From positions 806,001-870,000 of the forward strand of contig CP063848.1 of NCBI GenBank assembly GCA_015277795.1: DNA of 64,000 nucleotides, given 5' to 3'. The notes under the pieces were generated by a model that made no database searches, was not told where the DNA came from, and saw only the letters and a program-made list of their open reading frames with translations. A program made the position numbers and the translations under genes. The DNA comes from Massilia sp. UMI-21. Lineage in GTDB: Bacteria; Pseudomonadota; Gammaproteobacteria; Burkholderiales; Burkholderiaceae_D. Positions 19,147 through 26,211 of the stretch are shown here, one piece after another. The first letter of the stretch is position 1; each line of letters begins with the position of its first letter.

Positions 19147-20556
19147 TCAGAAACTGAACGGCATGCGTACCGTCAGCGACACATCCGGGGTGTCGCGGGT
19201 CACGCCCGCACCCACTGCGACCGAGAGCGAACGCTTGTCATTGAAACGGTAGGAATAGCCGAGCAGCAGGGTGCCGAGCTGGGTGCGGACCGATCCCGGC
19301 ACGGTGCGGCCATTCTGCTTCATGCGTCCCACCGTGCTGTGGTCGTAGCCGAGGCTGAGCGAGGCCTTGTCGTTCAGCGCCAGGCCCATGCCGAAATTGA
19401 AGCCGATGATCGGGCCCGGTTCCAGCTCTCCCAGCGGCTCGCGGATGTCGTTGCGCACCAGGCGCTCGACGTTGCTGCGCTTGAAGTTGTGCAGGTAGCT
19501 GAGGTTGCCGAAAAACACCGCCGGGTCGGACGGGAACAGCCAGGTCAGGCTGCCCTGCAGCGAATGGAAGCCCGAGCCGGTCGGGAGGCTCAAGGGCAGG
19601 CCGGTGCCGGTCACGTTCTCGCCGATGCAGCGGGTCTGGCAATCGGTGACGACTTCGAACGGGTCCTTGCCGGTCACCGATTTATAACGCAGGCCGGCGA
19701 TGTAATAGGGTTTGTCCGGGCCACCATTGTTCAGCTGGTAACGGCCGGCCAGCTCGATGTCGCCCAGGGCCTTGCCGCTGGTGTTGAACACGCGCTCGAC
19801 CGCGGTGCCGGTGAAGATCTCGCGGCTGACGGTGGCGTCCGAGCGGTACACGTAGGGAAGCTTGAGCTCGACTTCCATCCGGTTGCTCAGGCCGGTGCGG
19901 GCGGTGAGCGAGCCGGTGAAGGTGTTGCGCTTGACCTCGCGCACGTCCACCAGGCCGATCAGCAGGGCCGGGATCACGGTATAGCCGACCAGGGCCACGC
20001 GGTTGCTCGACGAGTAGCCGAACTGCAGGGCCGGTTCCAGGATGTACTTGCCGCGCGGGGTCAGCACGCCGGGGGCTTCGAACAGCGGCGCCACCTCGGG
20101 CGGGCGCTGGTTGTTCGGCTTGTCCTGTTTGCGGGCGGCGGTGTTCTGCTGGGCCTGCGCGGGCGCACGCGCCGCCGGCTGGGCCGGGGCCGGACCGGCC
20201 GGGACCGGCGCCGCTGGACGATTGTTGTTCGGCGCGCCGCTGTTCTGCCCGCCCGTGCCGCGCTGCTCGGACAGCAGCTGGTCGTCGGCGCGCGGCGGCA
20301 GGGCCGGCCCGTCGGCCAGGAGCGGGGCGGCGTCGTCGCGGCGTTCTTCGATGCGGTCGATCTTGGCGCGTTGCGCCTGCAGTTCGCGCATCAGCTTGTC
20401 GACCAGTTCGCGCTGGGCGGCCAGTTCGGCCTTCAACTGGGCCAGTTCGGTCGCCTTGTCGTGCTCGGCGTCCGGCATGGCCTGGGCATAGGCGACCGGG
20501 GCCAGCAGCATTGCCGCCAGGCCGGCGGCGCCGAGACGCGCGACATGAGTGGGCAT
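19147..20556 (-). CDS. FapF-like outer-membrane protein: periplasmic coiled coil plus beta-barrel
   Basis: 469 aa. Signal peptide (VARLGAAGLAAMLLAPVAYA), then a heptad coiled coil (about residues 28-75, ELAQLKAELAAQRELVDKLM...), a Pro/Ala/Gln-rich linker (about 95-160), then about 300 residues of alternating amphipathic strands ending in VSLTVRMPFSF with a C-terminal aromatic, as in outer-membrane barrels. This architecture is that of FapF, the pore that secretes amyloid subunits in Pseudomonas. The ATG at 20556 is chosen for its GGAG-AAACGA ribosome-binding site; an upstream TTG and ATG lack one. Last gene of the five-gene operon. Homology is judged from architecture and operon context only. 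Confidence 0.75.
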   Translation of the reverse strand: MPTHVARLGAAGLAAMLLAPVAYAQAMPDAEHDKATELAQLKAELAAQRELVDKLMRELQAQRAKIDRIEERRDDAAPLLADGPALPPRADDQLLSEQRGTGGQNSGAPNNNRPAAPVPAGPAPAQPAARAPAQAQQNTAARKQDKPNNQRPPEVAPLFEAPGVLTPRGKYILEPALQFGYSSSNRVALVGYTVIPALLIGLVDVREVKRNTFTGSLTARTGLSNRMEVELKLPYVYRSDATVSREIFTGTAVERVFNTSGKALGDIELAGRYQLNNGGPDKPYYIAGLRYKSVTGKDPFEVVTDCQTRCIGENVTGTGLPLSLPTGSGFHSLQGSLTWLFPSDPAVFFGNLSYLHNFKRSNVERLVRNDIREPLGELEPGPIIGFNFGMGLALNDKASLSLGYDHSTVGRMKQNGRTVPGSVRTQLGTLLLGYSYRFNDKRSLSVAVGAGVTRDTPDVSLTVRMPFSF

Positions 20557-20593
20557 TCGTTTCTCCATCGACAAAATTTATAATATTGCAATG

Positions 20594-21112
20594 TTACAGG
20601 CTTCCTGCCGAGCGCACGATTGCGTCGCGAATGGTTGACTGAAAATTGATGTCCTTGATGAGCGCCATGCTGTTGACGGTGGAGGTGATGGTGGTCTGCG
20701 CCAGGATCGCCTGGTGGTCCAGGCTGTTCTGCACGAAGGTGGCGCCGCTGCCCAGGCCGAGGTCGCCCGGGGCGAAGTTGCTGCCGCCGATCTGGATCAG
20801 GCGGGCGCTGCCCAGCGCTTCGCGCGCCTGCAGCAGCTGGTCGGCATTCATCGACGCCACGTCGGGAATCGCGACGTTGGTGCGCGACAGCACCTCGCCG
20901 TTGACCGAGACCACGCGCTCGATCCCGAGCGAGATATTCAGGCCGCCGGGCACCTCGAAGCCGCCGCGGGCGCCGTCGAGCGTGGCGGTATCCACCGCCG
21001 CCCATTCGGCGGCGTCGATGACCACGGCCTGTTGCTGGGCCAGGGCCGCGGCGCAGGCTCCGGCCAGCAGCGTGGCCACCAGGGCGCGGCATGCATGTGT
21101 GAGCCAGTGCAT
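20594..21112 (-). CDS. secreted protein of the amyloid operon (FapE-position)
   Basis: 172 aa. Signal peptide (LTHACRALVATLLAGACAAALA, cut near residue 25). The mature part has GGFEVPGGLNISLGIERVVSVNGEVLSR, then GATFVQNSLDHQAILAQTTI with STVNSMALIKDINFQSTIRDAI: short Asn/Gln-containing beta-forming stretches like those of amyloid minor subunits. No CxxC motif, unlike the Pseudomonas Fap subunits. GAAAGGATTCACC before the ATG supports the start. It lies 11 bases after the C39 gene and 37 bases before the FapF-like gene. The FapE comparison rests on gene order, not on visible identity. Confidence 0.65.
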   Translation of the reverse strand: MHWLTHACRALVATLLAGACAAALAQQQAVVIDAAEWAAVDTATLDGARGGFEVPGGLNISLGIERVVSVNGEVLSRTNVAIPDVASMNADQLLQAREALGSARLIQIGGSNFAPGDLGLGSGATFVQNSLDHQAILAQTTITSTVNSMALIKDINFQSTIRDAIVRSAGSL

Positions 21113-21123
21113 GGTGAATCCTT

Positions 21124-21804
21124 TCAAAAGTCGCCCGGGCCGAATTTCGGCAAGCTCTGGCTGTACTGTTCCTGGTTGATGCCGGCGCCGAGCGGCGCGC
21201 GCGGGGCGCTGCGCCAGTCCTCGACCGCATTGAAGGCCACCGTGCCCGGGTACTTGTGCACCACGAATAGCAGCTTGTTGGCCCAGAGTTCCATGAAGCG
21301 TTCGCGCGTGACCGAGCGCGCGCCGCTGGACGGGTCGCCCAGCAGGATGCGGCCGTCCTCGGCGCCCTTGATGACGACGAAGTGGTTGTAGCCGCGGTCG
21401 GTGATCAGAACGATGGCCGGCAGTTTCGCTTCGAGCAGCTTGTCGAGCGGCTGCTGGAAGCCGTCGCCGACGAAGCCGCGGGTGGCCAGGTAGCGCTTCA
21501 TGTCGAGCATCGAAAAGCCCTGCTGGCGGATCTTGGCCTGGTCGCCGCTCAGGTACATCTTCTCGAAGACTTCCTTCTCGCTCACCGGGGTGCCGTAGTG
21601 GTAGGTGAGCAGGGTGGCCAGGGCGGCCGAGCCGCAGCTGAAGTCGAACTGCTGGCGGGTGGTATTGCGGAACTTGATGTCCTTGAGGGAGGTGACCGGC
21701 ACCGTGGCGCGCTGGCCGACGGCCAGTTCGATGCCGGATGCCGGGCACCGGGGTGCCAGCAGCATGCCGCACAAGGCGGCAGAGATGGCGAAGAACTTGT
21801 TCAT
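21124..21804 (-). CDS. C39-family peptidase-like protein (FapD-like)
   Basis: 226 aa. Signal peptide (KFFAISAALCGMLLAPRCPAS) followed by a papain-like C39 domain. The catalytic Cys is in QFDFSCGSAALATLLTYHY, the His in GYNHFVVIKG and the Asp in LLGDPSSG. C39 enzymes cut double-glycine leaders. The Fap systems carry a periplasmic member, FapD, needed for correct amyloid export. It lies 13 bases after the small subunit gene and 11 before the next, so it is co-transcribed. Typical ABC-transporter parts are absent, which fits FapD rather than a bacteriocin exporter. Confidence 0.8.
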   Translation of the reverse strand: MNKFFAISAALCGMLLAPRCPASGIELAVGQRATVPVTSLKDIKFRNTTRQQFDFSCGSAALATLLTYHYGTPVSEKEVFEKMYLSGDQAKIRQQGFSMLDMKRYLATRGFVGDGFQQPLDKLLEAKLPAIVLITDRGYNHFVVIKGAEDGRILLGDPSSGARSVTRERFMELWANKLLFVVHKYPGTVAFNAVEDWRSAPRAPLGAGINQEQYSQSLPKFGPGDF

Positions 21805-21817
21805 AAAGCCTTCATGC

Positions 21818-22207
21818 CTATTGCAGTCGCAGGTTGATGACGGTGGCGTTCTGGATCAGCACGTTCGAACCGCTGTTCTGGATGACCATCGGCAGGCCTT
21901 GCGCATTCGCGAAGGAGCCGCTGTCGATGACGTTGTTGCCGCTGACCGTGTTGACGGCCGTGTTGTTGCCCACCGTGCCGCCCAATACCGCCTCGGTGTG
22001 GACGGTATCGTCCTTGCCGGTGGTGCGCCCCAGGCGCTCGCTGCTTGCGGCTTCGCCCCAGGCGCTGCCGGCGCTAGCCTCGGCCGGTGCCACGTTCACT
22101 TCAGTCAGGAAGCTGATCTTGACCGGAAGCGTCGCAGGATCGGCGGCCTGGACCGCCAGCGGGAGCGCGACCAGCGCCGCCAGCACGAATCGGTTCACAG
22201 GTTTCAT
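21818..22207 (-). CDS. small secreted amyloid-like subunit
   Basis: 129 aa. Signal peptide (NRFVLAALVALPLAVQA). The mature protein ends with GNNTAVNTVSGNNVIDSG, then MVIQNSGSNVLIQNATVINL, an Asn/Gln/Val alternation like curli or Fap repeats. Its last 25 residues resemble the C terminus of the 682-aa neighbour (ISQNNGFSSLIQQSVNVQS). No cysteine in the mature part. The ATG at 22207 has GGGGAAATGT before it; a longer frame from 22249 is not preferred. It follows the large Gly-rich gene by 64 bases and precedes the C39 gene. It may be nucleator or chaperone, by analogy with FapB/FapA. Confidence 0.7.
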   Translation of the reverse strand: MKPVNRFVLAALVALPLAVQAADPATLPVKISFLTEVNVAPAEASAGSAWGEAASSERLGRTTGKDDTVHTEAVLGGTVGNNTAVNTVSGNNVIDSGSFANAQGLPMVIQNSGSNVLIQNATVINLRLQ

Positions 22208-22271
22208 ACATTTCCCCTTCGAGTCGGAAAACCGCCGCGCGGCTTGCACCGCGCGGCGGTCCTTGCAGGCC

Positions 22272-24320
22272 TTACTGGCCGCTGCCCACGTTCATGTTCG
22301 ACTGAACGTTGACGCTCTGCTGGATCAGCGACGAGAAGCCGTTGTTCTGGCTGATCACCGAGACGCCTGCAGCCGACTGGGCGATGTTCGACATGCGGTT
22401 CGACATGTCGAAGGCGCCGGTGGTCACCGACTGGGTGCCGCCGTTGCCGCCCTGGCCGTTGCCGCCGTTGCCGCCGGTCGCCATGCCGGCGGTGTTGGAG
22501 CCGCCCATGCCGCCTTCGCCGCCGGTCGAGCTGCCGCCCATGCCGCCTTCGCCGCCGTTGCCGCCGGTGCCCGAGCCCGAGGTGCCGGTGCCGCCGCTTG
22601 CATCGCCGTTGGTGGCGTCGCCGCCTGCCGCACCGGTGCCGCCCATGTTCGAGGCTGCGCCGCTGGCTGCGCCGTTGCCGCCGTTACCGCCGGCTGCGCC
22701 CGCGCCGCCCGCAGCACCCGCGCCGCCGTCGCCGCCCGAGCCGCCCGCGCCGCCCATGCCGCCTTCACCAGCGGCCGCACCCGCGCCGCCGGTCGAGGTG
22801 CCGGCTGCGCCTGCGCCGCCCATGCCGCCTTCGCCACCGGTGCCGGAAGCACCCGCACCCGCGGTGCCCGCGGCGCCTGCGCCGCCGGTGCCGCTCAGGG
22901 CTGCGCCGGCGCCGCCGGTGCCGCCCATTGCCTCGCCACCCGATGCGCCGGCGCCGCCGGTCGAGGTGCCCGAAGCGCCTGCGCCACCTGCGCCGCCTTC
23001 TGCGCCGGCTGCGCCGTTACCGCCCATGCCGGCGGTCGAGTCGCCGCCGGTGTTGGTGGTGCCGTCGGCATTGCTTGCGCCTGCGCTGATCGCGCCGCTG
23101 GTGGTGCCGGCAGCGCCGCCTGCGCCGCCGGTGCCGGCCGCGTCACCCGAGCCTGGCATGCCGCCGGCGCCCGAGGTGGCGGTGTTGTCGCCGTTCATTG
23201 CCGAACCGCCGGTGGCGCCGGCCGATGCGGTCTGGTCCGAGCCGGTCGAGGAGCCGCCTGCGCCGCCCATGCCGCCATTGCCGCCCATGCCGCCGGCAGC
23301 GCCTGCGCCGCCGGTGGCGCCCGAACCGCCGCCCATGCCGCCGGCGCCGGCGGTGGTCGAACCGTTGCTGCCGCCGTTGCCGCCGTCGAGCGCGCCGCTT
23401 GCGCCGCCTGCGCCGCCGGTGGCGTCGCCGCCCAGGCCGCCGGTGCCGGCCGCGCCTGCTGCGCCGTTGCCGCCCATGCCGCCGTTTGCGCTCGACGCGC
23501 CGCCCATGCCGCCGTCGCCGCCTGCCGCGCCGGCACCGCCGGTGTTACCGCCTGCGCCTGCGCCGCCCATGCCGCCTGCGGCGCCCGCGCCGCCCATGCC
23601 GCCGGCCGCGCCCGCGCCGCCCGCACCGGTGCTGGCGTTGCCGGTGTTGCCGCCCATGCCGCCGGTGCCGCCGGCCGCGTTGCCGACCGAGGCTGCGCCG
23701 CTCGAGGCAGCGCCGCTCATGCCGTCGCCGGCGTCACCGCCGGATGCGCCGTTGGCCGACCCGCCGGCGCCGCCTGCCGCGCCTGCAGCACCGCGTGCTG
23801 CGCCGCCGGTCGCGTCGCCGCCGGCCGCGCCGGAACCGGCTGCGCCGTTGGCGTTGCCGCTGTTCATGGCGGAGTTGCCGATGTTGTTGATCTGGTTGTC
23901 GCTGACGTTGCCGGTCAGGGTGCTGGTCGAGCTGGCGGTCGAGTTGTTGAACGAATTCGCGACACTCGAGGTCGAGGTGCCGCCGTTATTGGCCGAGGCC
24001 GCGCCGGCTGCGGTGGCGCGGGCATCGCCCGAGCTGTTGTTCTGGCCGGAGGAGTCGCGCATGCTGTTATCCGAGCGATCGCTGCTGTCGGTATTGGTGT
24101 TGGTACGGGAGCGATCGCTGCTGTCGGTATTCGTGGTGGTACGGGAGCTGTTGTCCGAACGGTCGCTGCTGTCGGTGTTCGTCGTGGTGCTGTTGTTCGA
24201 ACGGTCCACGTTGGTGGTCTGGGTGTTGTCGCCACGGACACGTTCCACCGTGTTGGAGTTTTGTGCGTGGGCCATGCCGAAAGACAGGGCGATCGCGGTC
24301 GCCAGAATAGTGCGCTTCAT
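22272..24320 (-). CDS. 682-aa secreted Gly/Ala-rich repeat protein, candidate major amyloid/biofilm fibre subunit
   Basis: Signal peptide (residues 1-19, cut AHA-Q). Residues about 20-95 are Asn/Thr/Ser/Asp-rich with three repeats of NTDSSDRS. Residues about 115-157 have STLTGNVSDNQINNIGNSAM. Residues about 158-628 are almost pure Gly/Ala-rich repeats of GGMGGAGAAGG type, resembling mycobacterial PE_PGRS or spider-silk composition. The last 54 residues (TQSVTTGAFDMSNRMSNIAQ.. to VISQNNGFSSLIQQSVNVQS) are non-repetitive and shared in part with the next gene. No cysteine. First gene after the sigma-54 promoter; GGGGAGTAACAG precedes the ATG. Functional assignment is inferred from the operon. 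Confidence 0.75.
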   Translation of the reverse strand: MKRTILATAIALSFGMAHAQNSNTVERVRGDNTQTTNVDRSNNSTTTNTDSSDRSDNSSRTTTNTDSSDRSRTNTNTDSSDRSDNSMRDSSGQNNSSGDARATAAGAASANNGGTSTSSVANSFNNSTASSTSTLTGNVSDNQINNIGNSAMNSGNANGAAGSGAAGGDATGGAARGAAGAAGGAGGSANGASGGDAGDGMSGAASSGAASVGNAAGGTGGMGGNTGNASTGAGGAGAAGGMGGAGAAGGMGGAGAGGNTGGAGAAGGDGGMGGASSANGGMGGNGAAGAAGTGGLGGDATGGAGGASGALDGGNGGSNGSTTAGAGGMGGGSGATGGAGAAGGMGGNGGMGGAGGSSTGSDQTASAGATGGSAMNGDNTATSGAGGMPGSGDAAGTGGAGGAAGTTSGAISAGASNADGTTNTGGDSTAGMGGNGAAGAEGGAGGAGASGTSTGGAGASGGEAMGGTGGAGAALSGTGGAGAAGTAGAGASGTGGEGGMGGAGAAGTSTGGAGAAAGEGGMGGAGGSGGDGGAGAAGGAGAAGGNGGNGAASGAASNMGGTGAAGGDATNGDASGGTGTSGSGTGGNGGEGGMGGSSTGGEGGMGGSNTAGMATGGNGGNGQGGNGGTQSVTTGAFDMSNRMSNIAQSAAGVSVISQNNGFSSLIQQSVNVQSNMNVGSGQ

Positions 24321-24394
24321 CTGTTACTCCCCTTTGTGTATCACTGAAAGTTGATATGCCCGGCGTTCCATGAATACCGGTCCATCCTCCTATT

Positions 24395-24410
24395 AGCAGT
24401 TTGCGTGCCA
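24395..24410 (-). promoter_or_regulatory. sigma-54 (RpoN) -24/-12 promoter of the amyloid operon
   Basis: Minus-strand TGGCACGCAAACTGCT, matching TGGCAC-N5-TTGCA with the invariant GG (24408-24409) and GC (24396-24397) exactly 10 bases apart. Predicted start near 24384, leaving a leader of about 65 nt before the ATG at 24320. The gene directly upstream encodes a sigma-54 activator, which strengthens the call. Confidence 0.85.
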
Positions 24411-24427
24411 GCCTCCGGTTGGCGTCG

Positions 24428-24440
24428 CAAGTCCTTGATA
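24428..24440 (-). promoter_or_regulatory. IHF-binding site candidate
   Basis: Minus-strand TATCAAGGACTTG fits the IHF consensus WATCAANNNNTTR at every defined position and is flanked by an AT-rich tract (24441-24463). At about -44 to -56 it lies between the sigma-54 promoter and the putative enhancer sites, where IHF bends DNA in many sigma-54 promoters. Confidence 0.65.
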
Positions 24441-24524
24441 AATGTGGTTATTTTTATAATTGGAAAGTTTGTAGGACTCGGTTGATGAGCCCGTTCAACA
24501 ACTCCGAGGAAAGATGTCGCAAAG

Positions 24525-24573
24525 TTGTGACAGTTGACACGGGATTGTCACGGAACTGTATCAAGCGGTCACA
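24525..24573. promoter_or_regulatory. enhancer (activator-binding) site candidates
   Basis: GTGACA (24527-24532) and TGTCAC (24546-24551) form an inverted repeat with 19-base spacing, and a third element GTCACA follows at 24568-24573. They lie about 140-190 bases upstream of the predicted start, the usual distance for sigma-54 enhancers, and just downstream of the activator gene. No binding data; inferred from position and symmetry. Confidence 0.5.
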
Positions 24574-24665
24574 GCAAGCACGGGCGAGCGCAGGCAGGCG
24601 CGGCAAGGCGCCCGCACACAGGCTGTAGGAAGAGAAGAAAGTGGAAAGGCGGGGAGAAGCGCGCC

Positions 24666-26006
24666 TCAGGGCGCGATGGAATGCTTGGCCATCAGGCGAT
24701 ACAAGGTCATGCGCGAAACACCGAGCTCGCGCGCGGCCTGGCTGATGTTGTTGCCGCACTTGGCCAGGCTGTTCCAGATGGCGATGCGTTCGGCGCTGCC
24801 GCGCGACTTGTCGAGTCCTTCGCGCAGGATGATGGCGTCGTCCTGCGGCGCCAGTTCGAGGTCTTCCGGCATGATCAGGCGATGCTCGGCCAGGACCATG
24901 GCGCGCCGCATCCGGTTGATTAGCTCGCGGATATTGCCGGGCCAGTCGTGCTGGGCCATGGCGCGCAAGGCCTGCTTGCTGACACCCTTGAGTTGCGGGC
25001 TCTTCTCATCGGCAAATTTGTTAAAGATGATGTCGGTCAGCAGGGGCAGGTCGTCCTTGCGCTCGCGCAGCGGCGGCACGCGGATCGGGAACACGCTCAG
25101 CCGGTAGTACAGGTCTTCGCGGAAGCGTCCCTCGGCCACCGCCTTGGGCAGGTCGACGTGGGTGGCGGTGATCACGCGCGCATCGACCGCCATCGTCCGC
25201 GTGCCGCCGACGCGGTAGATGGTGCGCTCCTGCAGGAAGCGCAGCAGGCTGGCCTGCAGGTCGAGCGGCAGGTCGCCGATTTCGTCCAGGAAGATGCTGC
25301 CGCCCGAAGCCGCCTCGATCAGGCCGGGCTTGTCCCTGGTCGCCCCGGTAAAGGCGCCGCGCTCGTAGCCGAACAGTTCGGAATGGATCAGCGCAGGCGG
25401 AATGGCGGCGCAATTAATGGCAATGAAAGGCCCGCCGGCACGCGGCGACTGCGTGTGGATTTCCATTGCCGCCAGTTCCTTGCCGCTGCCGCTTTCGCCG
25501 GAGATCAGCACCGGCGCATCGACCGCGGCGATCTTGTCGATGTGGGCGCGCAGGCGGCGGATTGCCACCGACTCGCCGTCGATATGGCGGGTGCCGCAGG
25601 CGCGCTGGTGGGGCGGCGTGGATGTGGCCAGCATCGCCATGCCGTGCGCATGACCAAGCGCATGGTGCAGGCGCATCGTATCGACCGGACGGGTATGGAA
25701 GTCGCACAGGTGGGTGGCGATGGCCTGGCGCAGTTGCGGGCGGTGCAGCAGGTCGGGACCGAACACGCCGATCCAGCGGATGTGGTGGTGCTGCTGGAGG
25801 AAGCGTTCGGTGTCGTCGCCTTCGAGGCTGCCGTCGCCGTCGAGCAGCAGCCCGACCGGGTAATGCTGCTGCGTCAGGACCTTGCGCGCGGCGCCGATGC
25901 TGTCCACCGTGCACACGTCCCAACCCCGCAACTCGCCGCAGGCCGCGCGCACGCCGGCGTTGCCCTCGTTCGTGATGCATAAGAGTCGTTTGACCGACAC
26001 ATTCAC
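24666..26006 (-). CDS. sigma-54-dependent transcriptional activator, VpsR type
   Basis: 446 aa. The N-terminal VpsR-like pseudo-receiver (about residues 6-125, with THLCDFHTRPVDTMRLHHAL) is followed by an AAA+ domain with Walker A GESGSGKE (170-177), the sigma-54 contact loop GAFTGA (217-222) and Walker B GGSIFLDE (235-242), then a C-terminal Fis-type HTH (NISQAARELGVSRMTLYRLM). GAFTGA shows it can remodel sigma-54 holoenzyme. Relatives control exopolysaccharide and biofilm genes and some bind cyclic-di-GMP. GTG at 26006 is taken as start; GTG at 26000 with a better GAGGTGA is equally possible. The gene ends 346 bases upstream of the operon it probably activates. Confidence 0.9.
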   Translation of the reverse strand: MNVSVKRLLCITNEGNAGVRAACGELRGWDVCTVDSIGAARKVLTQQHYPVGLLLDGDGSLEGDDTERFLQQHHHIRWIGVFGPDLLHRPQLRQAIATHLCDFHTRPVDTMRLHHALGHAHGMAMLATSTPPHQRACGTRHIDGESVAIRRLRAHIDKIAAVDAPVLISGESGSGKELAAMEIHTQSPRAGGPFIAINCAAIPPALIHSELFGYERGAFTGATRDKPGLIEAASGGSIFLDEIGDLPLDLQASLLRFLQERTIYRVGGTRTMAVDARVITATHVDLPKAVAEGRFREDLYYRLSVFPIRVPPLRERKDDLPLLTDIIFNKFADEKSPQLKGVSKQALRAMAQHDWPGNIRELINRMRRAMVLAEHRLIMPEDLELAPQDDAIILREGLDKSRGSAERIAIWNSLAKCGNNISQAARELGVSRMTLYRLMAKHSIAP

Positions 26007-26096
26007 CTCGTTCTTATTCGTTTTACCGGTCGTGCAGTCGACGCTGTGGGCCCGCTCCCGAAAGTTCTATAGGGAAAAATTTCGGGCGGAAAATGC

Positions 26097-26108
26097 CGGA
26101 CTAGTCCG
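26097..26108. repeat. 12-bp palindrome upstream of the activator gene
   Basis: CGGACTAGTCCG (26097-26108) lies in the 205-base gap between the hybrid kinase and the activator. It could be an operator or chance. A TATAGA box lies nearer the activator start on the minus strand (around 26067-26072). Confidence 0.3.
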
Positions 26109-26211
26109 ACATCGCTTGATGTATATTTAACCAGAAAAGAACAGGTTTTGGCGCACAGGAATTGCAGAGTTGCTAATTCACATCGTAAAAATTCTTACAG
26201 GAATCAATGCC

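Noticed and set aside
22424..23900. Regularly repeated short motifs that could suggest a CRISPR-like or tandem-repeat array
   Set aside because: The period is codon-based (Gly/Ala triplets) with no conserved repeat-spacer pattern, and the frame is an open secreted protein.
21834..24354. Very long open frames on the plus strand across the Gly/Ala-rich gene (Pro-rich or Ala/Cys-rich products)
   Set aside because: They are antisense to a gene with a signal peptide, a ribosome-binding site and a promoter. Absence of stops follows from the GC-rich triplet repeats.
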